64,000 nucleotides of DNA from Enterococcus caccae ATCC BAA-1240 (GCF_000407145.1 NZ_KE136476.1:62001-126000); one strand, 5' to 3'. Counted from the first letter of the stretch, positions 7,893 to 16,228 are shown. Numbers and translations: made by a program. The notes: a model not told the origin generated them from the sequence alone.

Positions 7893-7959
7893 AAAATAGA
7901 CCCCATCACTCCTCGAAAGTGATGGGGTCTTTGGTGTATCTACATGCTCGTTATTTTCT
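7893..7959 (-). ncRNA. par RNA II, antisense antitoxin RNA
   Basis: The minus strand has TTGACT (7994-7989), a 17-bp spacer and TATCTT (7971-7966), giving a start near 7959. The RNA carries the complement of DRb, then the shared terminator, so it is about 66 nt, the size of RNA II in the pAD1 par locus. It can pair with RNA I through DRa/DRb and the terminator loop and block toxin translation. Confidence 0.8.
7898..7930. terminator. Bidirectional terminator shared by par RNA I and RNA II
   Basis: A 13-bp perfect stem (AGACCCCATCACT, 7898-7910, with its complement 7918-7930) has a 7-nt loop. T-rich bases follow on the plus strand and AAAA precedes on the other, as expected for convergent transcripts. 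Confidence 0.9.
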
Positions 7960-8045
7960 ACTTATAAGATACATGAAAAGAAAGATGGAGTCAAGTTTTT
8001 CTTTCTTTATAGCTTTATTTATTGAGGACGGATTTAATTAGATAA

Positions 8046-8151
8046 ATGAAAACCAGCCCAAATTCCAGAACTTGGGCTGATATTATCATTAGGTACTAAA
8101 CACAGAATTATTTCAATCCACACATTTAAAATGTGACAGGTTCTAAAACTT
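8046..8151 (-). ncRNA. crRNA-like guide RNA (CreA/CreR-type): degenerate I-C repeat plus pseudo-spacer
   Basis: On the minus strand a single repeat-like block lies at 8137-8110: GTCACAT, an ATGTG arm closing a 5-bp stem over a 5-nt loop, then the 11-nt tail TGGATTGAAAT typical of the Cas5c-cleaved 5' handle. The sequence after it (from 8109) reads AATTCTGTGTTTAGTA and matches plus-strand 8255-8270 at 15/16 positions, mismatch only at position 6. There is no second repeat; instead a stem CAGCCCAA/TTGGGCTG (plus 8054-8079) closes the transcript. CreA RNAs have this build and guide Cascade to repress a neighbouring toxin promoter; CreR RNAs repress cas itself. The assignment is inference from sequence logic. 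Confidence 0.7.
8054..8079 (-). terminator. Hairpin ending the crRNA-like transcript
   Basis: On the minus strand CAGCCCAA pairs with TTGGGCTG (8 bp), followed by GGTTTTCATTT. The T-tract is imperfect, so it may be a weak terminator or a protective 3' hairpin that replaces the missing second repeat. Confidence 0.55.
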
Positions 8152-8157
8152 ATTTAA

Positions 8158-8166
8158 ATTATAACA
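8158..8166 (-). promoter_or_regulatory. Extended -10 promoter of the crRNA-like RNA
   Basis: The minus strand reads TGT-TATAAT, a perfect -10 with TGN extension and an AT-rich, poor -35. Transcription would start near 8151, a dozen bases ahead of the repeat-like block. Confidence 0.6.
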
Positions 8167-8201
8167 CATTATTTATATTTTAACTAATAAGGAAGAAATA
8201 G

Positions 8202-8230
8202 TTGACTAAGTAGTTTTAATGTAGTACGCT
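8202..8230 (+). promoter_or_regulatory. Promoter of the 50-residue ORF
   Basis: TTGACT (8202-8207), 17-bp spacer, TACGCT (8225-8230). A second possible -10, TATGCT (8248-8253), would overlap the PAM-like CTC. Either start point puts the pseudo-spacer target (8255-8270) at or just after transcription initiation. It is back-to-back with the crRNA-like gene's promoter. Confidence 0.5.
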
Positions 8231-8251
8231 AAACTAGTAAATATTTTTATG

Positions 8252-8270
8252 CTCAATTCAGTGTTTAGTA
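8252..8270 (+). promoter_or_regulatory. Predicted Cascade target site (CTC PAM plus 16-nt pseudo-protospacer)
   Basis: CTC (8252-8254) precedes AATTCAGTGTTTAGTA (8255-8270), which equals the first 16 nt of the pseudo-spacer except at position 6. CTC differs in one base from the canonical I-C PAM TTC. Beyond position 16 the match stops, as in CreA/CreR guides, whose partial pairing favours binding over Cas3 cleavage. Confidence 0.65.
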
Positions 8271-8300
8271 TCAGAATTTAGCAGGAAGGGTAATAATAAA

Positions 8301-8453
8301 ATGATTAATAGAGATAAAAGTAAAAAATTGTTGTTGGTAGCTATTAGTGCACTCGTTGTAGTTATAGCAGAGAAGCTTTGGGATGTTCTTTCTGTTTTGT
8401 TTATTTTGTTAGTGCTAATATTAATACTAGTCTACCTTTTTTTCTTTAACTAA
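8301..8453 (+). CDS. 50-residue hydrophobic peptide, candidate CreT-like toxin
   Basis: ATG at 8301 with AGGAAGGG 11-12 bases upstream. A basic N terminus (MINRDKSKK) is followed by two hydrophobic stretches (LLLVAISALVVVIAE and VLSVLFILLVLILILVYLFF), so it is a membrane peptide, with either two short passes or one long one. It is not in any family I recognise; size, charge pattern and hydrophobicity are those of type I toxin peptides. It sits between the predicted Cascade target and cas3, with its own terminator, so it is not simply part of the cas operon. Alternatively it is a cas-linked accessory peptide. Confidence 0.6.
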   Translation: MINRDKSKKLLLVAISALVVVIAEKLWDVLSVLFILLVLILILVYLFFFN

Positions 8454-8464
8454 AAAATTAATCC

Positions 8465-8498
8465 AACTATCCAAAATTTTAGATAGTTCTTTTTTTTA
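8465..8498 (+). terminator. Terminator between the small peptide ORF and cas3
   Basis: AACTATC (8465-8471) pairs with GATAGTT (8482-8488), with AAATTT-type pairing possible inside, followed by C and eight T. It isolates the peptide transcript from cas3, at least in part. Confidence 0.85.
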
Positions 8499-8502
8499 TA
8501 AG

Positions 8503-8511
8503 TGGTATAAT
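8503..8511 (+). promoter_or_regulatory. Extended -10 promoter of the cas operon
   Basis: TGG-TATAAT immediately follows the upstream terminator; the -35 region is poor. Transcription would begin near 8518, giving a short leader before TAAGGAG and the cas3 ATG. Confidence 0.65.
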
Positions 8512-8550
8512 TTATTTAAGACATTTAGAAATTAATTAAGGAGTTTTAGT

Positions 8551-10980
8551 ATGTATATCGCACATGTAAGGAAATCAGATGGAGAAAAGCAACGCTTAAA
8601 AGATCACCTACTAGAATGTGCCGTATTGAGTGGCGATTGGGGCGCAAAAATTGGATTAAGAAAAGTCAGCTATATAGCAGGTTTACTTCATGATTTAGGA
8701 AAATATTCCAACGAATTCCAAGAATATTTGCGAAAAGCTGTTGTTGATCCGAAAAGTGTGACACGTGGTAGCGTGGATCATTCAACTGCGGGTGGTAAGC
8801 TTCTTTTTGATTATTGCCACAAAAATAGTCGTGATCCATTTTCATATATTTTTGCTGAATTGGTGGGGAATGCGATTATTTCTCATCACAGCAGTCGAGG
8901 CCTGCAAGATTTTTTTACACCAGAAGGAGAAGCAACTTCTGATTATCTTAGGCGAGTAGCGGAAATAGAAGTTGTGGACTATGAGCAGATTAAACTTCGT
9001 TTTTTTGAAGAAGTAATGTCAGAGGAACAATTTCAACAATTATTGTCAGAAGCAATAGAAGAATTGAAAGGAGTTTATCAATCAAATGGAAAAAGTAGAA
9101 TCAAACAAAATGATACATTTTTCCTTTTGAAATTCATCTATAGTTGCTTACTGGATGCCGACCGAACAAATACGATGTTATTTGAAGAAAATGAAAAATT
9201 TAAAAAGCATGAAAATGATGAGTTACTGCAATCTTATAGTCAAAGCCTAGAAGAATATATTTCAACTTTTACCGCGGATACGCCAATTAATCAACTTCGT
9301 GGACGGATGTCGGATCAATGTAAAGCTTTTTCAGAGAGAGAGACAGGAATTTACACCCTTTCGATTCCAACAGGTGGTGGAAAAACGTTAGCTAGTTTTC
9401 GATTTGCCTTGAATCACGCTATCAAGCATGGAAAAGAGCGCATCATTTATGTCGTGCCATTTACAACGATTATCGAACAGAACGCTGCGACAGTTCGAGA
9501 GATTTTAAAAGATGAAGAAAATATTCTAGAGCATCATTCCAATGTTTTTACGGATCAGGAAGAAACGAAAGTAAGGAAATCCGAAGAATCAGAAGCAGAA
9601 AAAGAAGCGCTGGAGCAAAAACAAGCATTAATGAAAGACAATTGGGAAAGCCCAGTGATTTTTACTACAATGGTACAATTTCTAAATACGATATACAGTC
9701 GAGGAACTCGAAACCCACGTCGTTTTCATAATTTAACCAATGCTGTGATTATTTTTGATGAGGCGCAAGGCGTGCCAACGAATTGTACGCATTTATTTAA
9801 TGAAAGTTTGAACTTCTTAAAAAAATTCGGTGGAACAACGAGTGTTCTGTGTACAGCAACTCAGCCGTCTTTAGAAAATGTTGGACGAGCGTTAACCAAA
9901 GATTCCGATGGCGAAATGGTTTTGGATTTATCAGAAGTAGAATCCAAGTTTAAACGAGTAGAGGTCATTGATCGAACAACAGATGAACCATGGAAGCTTG
10001 AAGCATTAGCTGATTTCAGTCAAGACATTTTAGTAGAGAAAGAAAATTTGCTGATTATTTTAAATACCAAAAAAGCTGTTCGGAGTTTATATCAATATTT
10101 GGAAGAACAACAATTAGAAGATGTTGAATTATATCATTTAAGTACCTCAATGTGTGCCAAACATCGGAAAGATTTGTTGGATGAATTACGTGAGAAACTA
10201 AAAAATAGTGAGACAAAACTAATCTGTATCACAACGCAATTAATTGAAGCGGGTGTAGATATTAGTTTTCAAACTGTGATTCGTTCAGTGGCTGGTTTAG
10301 ATTCAATTGCCCAAGCCGCAGGACGTTGTAATCGACATGGGGAAACTAAGCAACAACCAGTCTACCTAGTTAATCTTTCCGCAGACCTTGAAAATCTGAC
10401 TCATTTACCAGAGATTAAACAAGGACAAACAATTACGCTAGATATTCTTAAAGAAAACAGTGAACTTGATCAAGAGGGATTGCTTTCTCATGATGTTCAA
10501 AAACGGTATTTTGATCGTTATTATGATTGCTTTAAGCATGAATTAAACTATCCAGTTAAAAAGACATCGCTCGAACTATTTGGTTTATTAGGAGAAGGTG
10601 CTAATGCGCTGGAACATTATAAACGAACACACGGCTCTGCACCTATTTTGGCTCTTAGAAGTAGTCCTAAAACAGTAGGAAAATATTTTCAAGTCATCGA
10701 TAGTCCAACGACATCAGTGCTTGTTCCTTACAAAGATGGGAATGAATTGATTGCGGATTTAAATGGTGAGCTAAGACCCGAAGAGTATGCGCCAACGCTG
10801 AAAAAAGCGCAGCAATATATGGTCAATATCTTCCAGCACGAATTGATGGAACTTCAAGCAAGTAGTGGAATTTATCCACTGTTGAATGGCGATATTTTGG
10901 CTCTTACCAATAATGCATATGATTTGAAGTTTGGCATAGATATAGAAGCAGAAGCGGTGAGTGGTTATTTAGGATTTTAA
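8551..10980 (+). CDS. cas3: CRISPR-associated helicase/nuclease Cas3 (HD + DExH), type I-C
   Basis: 809 residues. The N-terminal HD nuclease is seen in LLHDLGKYS (about residues 47-55), DHSTAGG (about 78) and ISHHSS (about 109). The SF2 helicase has Walker [10 protein letters not shown] (271-279), DEAQ (403-406), an [10 protein letters not shown] motif III block and motif [11 protein letters not shown] (about 590). Cas3 is recruited by Cascade bound at a target and unwinds and shreds the non-target strand. TAAGGAG lies 8 bases before the start. It is the first gene of the cas operon; the next gene starts 44 bp after its stop. Confidence 0.97.
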   Translation: MYIAHVRKSDGEKQRLKDHLLECAVLSGDWGAKIGLRKVSYIAGLLHDLGKYSNEFQEYLRKAVVDPKSVTRGSVDHSTAGGKLLFDYCHKNSRDPFSYIFAELVGNAIISHHSSRGLQDFFTPEGEATSDYLRRVAEIEVVDYEQIKLRFFEEVMSEEQFQQLLSEAIEELKGVYQSNGKSRIKQNDTFFLLKFIYSCLLDADRTNTMLFEENEKFKKHENDELLQSYSQSLEEYISTFTADTPINQLRGRMSDQCKAFSERETGIYTLSIPTGGGKTLASFRFALNHAIKHGKERIIYVVPFTTIIEQNAATVREILKDEENILEHHSNVFTDQEETKVRKSEESEAEKEALEQKQALMKDNWESPVIFTTMVQFLNTIYSRGTRNPRRFHNLTNAVIIFDEAQGVPTNCTHLFNESLNFLKKFGGTTSVLCTATQPSLENVGRALTKDSDGEMVLDLSEVESKFKRVEVIDRTTDEPWKLEALADFSQDILVEKENLLIILNTKKAVRSLYQYLEEQQLEDVELYHLSTSMCAKHRKDLLDELREKLKNSETKLICITTQLIEAGVDISFQTVIRSVAGLDSIAQAAGRCNRHGETKQQPVYLVNLSADLENLTHLPEIKQGQTITLDILKENSELDQEGLLSHDVQKRYFDRYYDCFKHELNYPVKKTSLELFGLLGEGANALEHYKRTHGSAPILALRSSPKTVGKYFQVIDSPTTSVLVPYKDGNELIADLNGELRPEEYAPTLKKAQQYMVNIFQHELMELQASSGIYPLLNGDILALTNNAYDLKFGIDIEAEAVSGYLGF

Positions 10981-11024
10981 TGTTATCTAACTTCAAGAGT
11001 TTGATCATAAAGGAGGAAGCAACG

Positions 11025-11756
11025 ATGAGATACAAAAATCAGATTTCATTTAGAGTTGAAGGTGAATATGCTCTTTTTACAGATCCTTTGACAAAAATGG
11101 GTGGTGAAAAAATGACCTATCAAGTGCCTACCTATCAAGCGCTAAAAGGAATCACAGAAAGTATTTATTGGAAACCATCGATTATGTACTATATTGATGA
11201 AGTTCGTGTGATGAACTCGATTCAAATGGAATCCAAAGGCATGCGACCCATGAAATACAACGATAGCAGCGCTAGTGATTTGGCGTATTATACGTATTTG
11301 AAAAAGCCTGTTTATGAAGTAAAAGTCCATTTTGAGTTCAATCCACATCGTCCTGATTTAAAAGGAGATTGGAATGAAGACAAACATTATCAGATTTTAA
11401 AACGCTCAATCAAAGCTGGCGGACGGAGAGATATTTTTCTAGGAACAAGAGAATGTCAGGGCTACGTAGAACCAGTTGAGTTTGGGAAAGCTAAAGGTGA
11501 CTATGACGATTATGAAGGAGAGTTACATTTTGGCACGATGGTGCATGGATTATCCTATCCAGACGAAACGGGAAAAGATGAGCTAGCTGTTCGGTTGTGG
11601 CGTCCGATTATGGAAAAAGGCATCATTAAGTTTCAACGTCCAGAAGAATGCACTTTAGTTCGATCACTTAGAACAATGCAGGCAAAAGTATTTGGAACAA
11701 CAGATATCGAAACTGTCGATCAGTTATTTGAAACTTTGGAACAGGAGGTTGAATAA
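11025..11756 (+). CDS. cas5c: Cas5c (Cas5d), crRNA-processing endonuclease of type I-C Cascade
   Basis: 243 residues starting [21 protein letters not shown], the conserved Cas5d N terminus, with [20 protein letters not shown] following. In type I-C this RAMP protein replaces Cas6: it cuts the repeat at the base of its stem, leaves an 11-nt 5' handle and stays in the complex. I start it at 11025, where AAGGAGG stands 8 bases upstream; the longer frame from 10980 contains that site. Its stop overlaps the start of cas8c by one base. Confidence 0.95.
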   Translation: MRYKNQISFRVEGEYALFTDPLTKMGGEKMTYQVPTYQALKGITESIYWKPSIMYYIDEVRVMNSIQMESKGMRPMKYNDSSASDLAYYTYLKKPVYEVKVHFEFNPHRPDLKGDWNEDKHYQILKRSIKAGGRRDIFLGTRECQGYVEPVEFGKAKGDYDDYEGELHFGTMVHGLSYPDETGKDELAVRLWRPIMEKGIIKFQRPEECTLVRSLRTMQAKVFGTTDIETVDQLFETLEQEVE

Positions 11757-13678
11757 TGAGTTGGCTAAATGACTTGTACCAAACGTACAAAGAAAATGAA
11801 GACCAAGTAGGGAAAGTTCAACGAACATCTTCAGGAAAAGAAATCGTTCTTTTGCCAATTGCTCATGCTTATCAAAATGCACAAATTGAAGTGACGATAA
11901 CGACAGAGGGTGAATTTTACGAGGCAGATGTCGTACCAAAAGAAGAAGCACAAACGATGATCCCTGTAACGATTGAGTCTGCGGGAAGATCGGGCTCAAC
12001 ATCTGCGCCACATTTAATTCATGATAATTTAGTCTATGTGGCAGGTGACTTTGAAAAATATGGTGGTGTCTATAAAAAGAATAAAGCTGGAAAAAATTCG
12101 TATCAAATGTATATAGAAAACTTGCTGGCATGGTGCGAATCAGAGTATTCTCAGCCAGTTGTTAAAAGTGTTTTGCAGTATTTAGAAAAAGGAACATTGA
12201 TTGAAGATTTAGTAAAAGAAAATGTAATGTTTGAAAAGAATCATCAACTTATCCCCAAATGGTCAAAAGAGCTTGAAGCTGAACTTGGTGAGAAGCCACC
12301 GTTATTTAGTGTGGTAGTTGGGGAACAATCAACTTCTTTTGTCAGATTTGCTGTTCAAGAAAAGGGAAAAGAAAAACGATCACTCTGGGGAGATAAAGAA
12401 ATAATTGACTCATTTGTTGCTTATTATACAAACGAACTGACAAATGAAGGGTTAGATTATGTCACTGGAGAAATGTTACCACTAACAGAAAACCATCCTT
12501 CGAAAGTACGCTATGGCGGTGATATGGCGAAATTGATCTCAGGAAATGATTCTACAAATTTCACATATAAAGGTCGTTTTACTGATAAAAATCAAGTTGC
12601 ATCGATTAGTTACGAAGTTTCTCAAAAAGGACACAATGCTTTGAAATGGCTGATTGGTAAACAAGCATTTATTTTGGATGGGCGAGTCTTTTTAACCTGG
12701 GGGAAAAAAGAAACAGAGGTGCCTAATCCAGAAGAATCAAGTGCTGATTTTCTTGATTTTGATGCTGTTTTTGCCCAAGATGAAGAAGCAGAAATGTTAC
12801 TAAATCCAGATACAACGCATCAACAATTTTCTGAGTTATTTAAGCAAGCCTTGAATGGTTATAGCGTGAAGCTTTCTTACCATGAGCCAATTTATATTAT
12901 GATTTTAGATGCTGCGACTCCTGGAAGAATGGGTGTTCTGTACTATCGTTCATTTGAAAAAGAACAATACTTTACACGAATTGACGCGTGGCATCAAACG
13001 TGTTTTTGGCGTCATACGTATGGTAGTAAAAAGAAACAACGCTACACATTTTGGGGCGCTCCATCACTTAGAGATATGGCAGAAGCAGCTTACGGTGCAA
13101 GAGCTAGTGACACCCTAATAAAAAATACAATCCATGAATTATTTCCTTGCGTTGTGGATGGTAAAAAGATGCCAATCAATCTTGTTAGAAGTCTGTTGCA
13201 ACGAGCATCAAATCCTGTAAGCATGGAAAAATGGGAATGGGAAAAAACACTAAGTATTGCTTGTGCTGTAATGAAAAAGCATTTTGATTTTAAAAAGGAG
13301 GAGAAAAGTGTGGCCTTAGATAAAAATGAAACGGATCGTAATTATTTATTTGGAAGAATGTTGGCAGTGGCAGACGTTCTAGAAGAACGCGCTTTATATA
13401 AAGCGGGAATTAACAGAAGTACAAATGCCATTCGCTATATGAATGCGTTTAGTAATCATCCATTAAAAACATGGAAAATTATTCAAGAAAATTTAATTCC
13501 CTATCAAGCGAGGTTAAGAGGAAAAGGGACATATTACCAAAAATTATTAGATGAGATTGGTGCTTCTTTTGAACTTGAACACTATACAGATAAAGCATTA
13601 GACGGTAAGTATTTATTAGGATATTACAGCCAACGGGCAGAATTGAAGAAAAAAATAGAAGAGAAAACGGAGGAATAA
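11756..13678 (+). CDS. cas8c: Cas8c (Csd1), large subunit of type I-C Cascade
   Basis: 640 residues starting [20 protein letters not shown], the typical Csd1 opening. Blocks such as APHLIHDNLVYVAGDFEKYGG, NFTYKGRF and LLQRASNPVSMEKWEWEKTL are those of the I-C large subunit. The protein recognises the PAM and the handle. In type I-C an internal start also yields the small subunit Cas11c: here an AAAGGAGGAGAAAAG ribosome binding site at about 13296-13310 is followed by GTG at 13309-13311 (VALDKNETDRN), giving a C-terminal product of about 122 residues. Confidence 0.95.
   Translation: MSWLNDLYQTYKENEDQVGKVQRTSSGKEIVLLPIAHAYQNAQIEVTITTEGEFYEADVVPKEEAQTMIPVTIESAGRSGSTSAPHLIHDNLVYVAGDFEKYGGVYKKNKAGKNSYQMYIENLLAWCESEYSQPVVKSVLQYLEKGTLIEDLVKENVMFEKNHQLIPKWSKELEAELGEKPPLFSVVVGEQSTSFVRFAVQEKGKEKRSLWGDKEIIDSFVAYYTNELTNEGLDYVTGEMLPLTENHPSKVRYGGDMAKLISGNDSTNFTYKGRFTDKNQVASISYEVSQKGHNALKWLIGKQAFILDGRVFLTWGKKETEVPNPEESSADFLDFDAVFAQDEEAEMLLNPDTTHQQFSELFKQALNGYSVKLSYHEPIYIMILDAATPGRMGVLYYRSFEKEQYFTRIDAWHQTCFWRHTYGSKKKQRYTFWGAPSLRDMAEAAYGARASDTLIKNTIHELFPCVVDGKKMPINLVRSLLQRASNPVSMEKWEWEKTLSIACAVMKKHFDFKKEEKSVALDKNETDRNYLFGRMLAVADVLEERALYKAGINRSTNAIRYMNAFSNHPLKTWKIIQENLIPYQARLRGKGTYYQKLLDEIGASFELEHYTDKALDGKYLLGYYSQRAELKKKIEEKTEE
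13309..13678 (+). CDS. cas11c: Probable Cas11c small subunit from an internal start within cas8c
   Basis: Inside cas8c the sequence AAAAGGAGGAGAAAAGT-GTG places a perfect ribosome binding site 6-7 bases before a GTG codon in frame. The product of about 122 residues (ALDKNETDRNYLFGRMLAVA.. to the C terminus) is helical. Internally translated Cas11c is established for several I-C systems; the strong site here, with no other function, supports it. Confidence 0.7.
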
Positions 13679-13681
13679 ATC

Positions 13682-14545
13682 ATGACAGTTTTAACGCACA
13701 AAATCGACTTTAAGGTAATCACATCAGTAACAAACGCCAATCCAAACGGTGACCCATTAAATGGAAACCGACCACGCCAAAACTTCGACGGATTCGGCGA
13801 AATATCAGATGTAGCAATTAAACGCAAAATTCGTAATCGACTCCAAGATATGGGAGAAAGAATCTTTGTTCAGTCTGATGATCGAGCAGATGATGGGCTT
13901 AAAAGCTTGAAAGATCGCGTAGATTCAGTTGAAGAATTAAATAAAATTGCTGCAAATAAAAAGAAAGCAGACGTTAACCGTTTCAGTGAAGTGGCTTGTG
14001 AGACATGGATCGATACACGTAGCTTCGGACAGGTATTTGCATTTAAAGGGTTGGAGCTTTCAGTAGGTGTTCGTGGACCAGTTTCCATACAAACTGCAGT
14101 CAGCCTTGAACCAATCGACATTAACACCATGCAAATCACCAAAAGTGTCAATTCAGTTAGTGAAGGTGGCGGGAAAAGCTCTGACACCATGGGAACCAAA
14201 CATTTCGTTGACTTTGGAGTCTATGTCTTCAACGGCAGCATCAACGTTCAGCTAGCCGAAAAAACAGGATTTACCGAAGCTGATGCAGAAAAAATCAAAG
14301 AAGCCCTAACCACGCTTTTCGAAAATGACGCATCATCGGCTCGCCCAGACGGCAGTATGGCTGTAGAAAAAGTCTACTGGTGGGAACACCCAAGCAAAAT
14401 GGGCAAAGCCTCATCGGCTAAAGTCCATCGTTCTGTAAAAATCGAAAAAATACCTGAAGTGGATCGGGCAAAATCATTTGATGATTATAAAGTAACAGTT
14501 GAACCATTAGAAGGAATCGAGCTAACAGTCATCGAAGGGCTATAA
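13682..14545 (+). CDS. cas7c: Cas7c (Csd2), backbone subunit of type I-C Cascade
   Basis: 287 residues with the Csd2 signature VITSVTNANPNGDPLNGNRPR (starting near residue 12), RSFGQVFAFKG and VRGPVSIQTAVSLEPI, and a C-terminal RPDGSMAVEKVYWWEH. Several copies coat the crRNA spacer. CGGAGGAATAAATC precedes the ATG, 3 bp behind cas8c; cas4 follows after 1 bp. Third-position C/G appears somewhat richer than in neighbouring genes, perhaps reflecting high expression of the most abundant subunit. Confidence 0.96.
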   Translation: MTVLTHKIDFKVITSVTNANPNGDPLNGNRPRQNFDGFGEISDVAIKRKIRNRLQDMGERIFVQSDDRADDGLKSLKDRVDSVEELNKIAANKKKADVNRFSEVACETWIDTRSFGQVFAFKGLELSVGVRGPVSIQTAVSLEPIDINTMQITKSVNSVSEGGGKSSDTMGTKHFVDFGVYVFNGSINVQLAEKTGFTEADAEKIKEALTTLFENDASSARPDGSMAVEKVYWWEHPSKMGKASSAKVHRSVKIEKIPEVDRAKSFDDYKVTVEPLEGIELTVIEGL

Positions 14546-14546
14546 T

Positions 14547-15200
14547 ATGTACGACGAACAAGATTATTTAATGATTTCCGGGATTCAACATTTTCTCTTT
14601 TGCCGCCGTCAATGGGCGCTGATTCATATTGAACAACAATGGCAAGAAAATGTATTGACGTTGGAAGGGCAATATTTACATGAAAAAGCTGATCAGCCGA
14701 CGATTCGCGAAAAACGCAAAGATCGCTTAATTGTTCGCGCGCTACCTATCCATTCACCAACTTTAGGAATTACGGGAATCTGTGATGTTGTGGAATTTGT
14801 ACAAGATCCAAATGGTATACCGTTACACGGAGAATCAGGAACCTTTTCGCCGATTCCCATCGAATACAAGCACGGGAAGCCCAAACAAGAGCTTAGCGAT
14901 ATTTTACAGCTAACAGCTCAAGCTGTTTGTCTAGAAGAAATGCTCGTTTGTGAAGTACCAAAAGGTTATCTTTATTATCATGAAACAAAACGCAGAGAAG
15001 CAGTGGATATTACGCCCGCTTTACGTGACGAACTCAAGAAAAATGTAGCTGAAATGCATCAATACTGGGCAAGACGCTACACACCTAAAGTCAAAACAGG
15101 TAATTTCTGCAAAAAATGTTCGTTACAAAATATTTGCCTACCTAAATTGATGAATGTACAAACGGTCAAAGGTTATTTAGATCGGAGGTTATGTGAATGA
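14547..15200 (+). CDS. cas4: Cas4 exonuclease / spacer-adaptation factor
   Basis: 217 residues. An early HFLFCRRQWALIHIE block with Cys and the C-terminal cluster FCKKCSLQNICLP provide the four iron-sulphur cysteines; PIEYKHGKPK carries the PD-(D/E)XK lysine and QLTAQAVCLEE the Q motif. With Cas1-Cas2, Cas4 trims prespacers and selects those with the correct PAM. The gene begins 1 bp after cas7c and overlaps cas1 by 4 bp (ATGA), so translation is coupled. Confidence 0.95.
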   Translation: MYDEQDYLMISGIQHFLFCRRQWALIHIEQQWQENVLTLEGQYLHEKADQPTIREKRKDRLIVRALPIHSPTLGITGICDVVEFVQDPNGIPLHGESGTFSPIPIEYKHGKPKQELSDILQLTAQAVCLEEMLVCEVPKGYLYYHETKRREAVDITPALRDELKKNVAEMHQYWARRYTPKVKTGNFCKKCSLQNICLPKLMNVQTVKGYLDRRLCE

Positions 15201-16228
15201 GAAAATTATTAAATACATTATTCGTTACGACTCCTGAAACCTATCTAGCCTTAGATGGTGAAAATATTGTGATAAAAAAAGAGGAGGCAACGTTAGGTCG
15301 AGTTCCTCTTCATAATTTAGAGTCAATCGTAACAACAGGTTACTTGGGTACAAGTCCAGCTCTGATGCGCAAATGTGCTGAAAAAAACATTAGTATCACC
15401 TTCTTAACAAATACAGGTAAATTTGGCAGTCGAGTGACTGGTGGCACAACTGGCAATGTCACGTTGCGGAAAAAACAATATCGTCTATCTGATAGTGAAG
15501 CAGAAAGCTTGGAAATTGCCCGCCACTTTATTATTGGTAAATTGTACAATCAACGGTGGATGTTAGAGCGAATGACAAGAGAAAATCCGATGAGAGTTGA
15601 TGTTGAGCGCTTTAAACAAATTTCTGGAGAATTAAAAAAATATATTGAAGATATTCGCCAAGTTGGTGATTTAGAATCATTAAGAGGAATTGAAGGACAA
15701 GCAGCAAATCGCTATTTTCTTTTGTTCGATCAAATGATTTTACAGCAGAAACGTGATTTTGGTTTTTATGGGCGGAACCGCCGACCGCCATTGGATAATG
15801 TCAATGCAATGCTTTCTTTGGCGTATACGTTGTTAGCACAAGAATGTGCAGCAGCCTTAGAAACAGTTGGTCTTGATCCGTATGTTGGTTTTATGCATCA
15901 AGATCGACCTGGAAGAGCTTCTTTAGCCTTAGATTTAATGGAAGAATTACGTGGAATTTATGCGGATCGTTTTGTTTTGACATTGATCAATAAAAAAATG
16001 ATAACTGAAAAGGATTTCGTCAAAAAAGAAAGTGGCGCTGTGATTTTAACGGACGATGGTAGGCGGACGTTTTTTCAAAAATGGCAAGAAAAAAAGCAAG
16101 AACAAATTCAGCATCCCTTTTTGGGGGAGAAAATCAATTGGGGGTTAGTTCCTTATACGCAAGCATTGTTGTTAAGTCGTTTTTTAAGAGAAGATTTAGA
16201 TGGTTATCCGCCGTTTTTATGGAAGTGA
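15197..16228 (+). CDS. cas1: Cas1c integrase
   Basis: 343 residues with the I-C Cas1 pattern MRKLLNTLFVTTPETYLALDGENIV. Metal ligands are the Glu in RGIEGQAANRYF (about 157), the His in GFMHQDRPGRASLALDLMEE (about 233) and the following acidic residue. It integrates spacers at the leader end of the array with Cas2. In most I-C operons cas2 follows at once; here a 297-residue membrane-protein gene separates them. Confidence 0.96.
   Translation: MRKLLNTLFVTTPETYLALDGENIVIKKEEATLGRVPLHNLESIVTTGYLGTSPALMRKCAEKNISITFLTNTGKFGSRVTGGTTGNVTLRKKQYRLSDSEAESLEIARHFIIGKLYNQRWMLERMTRENPMRVDVERFKQISGELKKYIEDIRQVGDLESLRGIEGQAANRYFLLFDQMILQQKRDFGFYGRNRRPPLDNVNAMLSLAYTLLAQECAAALETVGLDPYVGFMHQDRPGRASLALDLMEELRGIYADRFVLTLINKKMITEKDFVKKESGAVILTDDGRRTFFQKWQEKKQEQIQHPFLGEKINWGLVPYTQALLLSRFLREDLDGYPPFLWK

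Larger units (their letters stand above)
7773..7952 (+). repeat. par direct repeats DRa and DRb
   Basis: GGTGTATCTATATGCTTGTT (7773-7792) and GGTGTATCTACATGCTCGTT (7933-7952) match at 18 of 20 positions. DRa covers the toxin ribosome binding site and start codon; DRb is transcribed in reverse at the 5' end of the antisense RNA. This provides trans-complementarity, exactly the par logic. Similarity continues into an ATTTTC motif after both copies. Confidence 0.85.

Noticed and set aside
8054-8079. A second CRISPR repeat after the pseudo-spacer
   Set aside because: The hairpin there shares no bases with the repeat tail (no GGATTGAAAT), so I treat it as a terminator-like 3' structure.
8094-8270. 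The 16-bp inverted repeat read as terminal repeats of a MITE
   Set aside because: One arm begins exactly at the end of a CRISPR-type repeat handle and the other follows a PAM-like triplet; a guide-target pair explains both the borders and the position-6 mismatch better.
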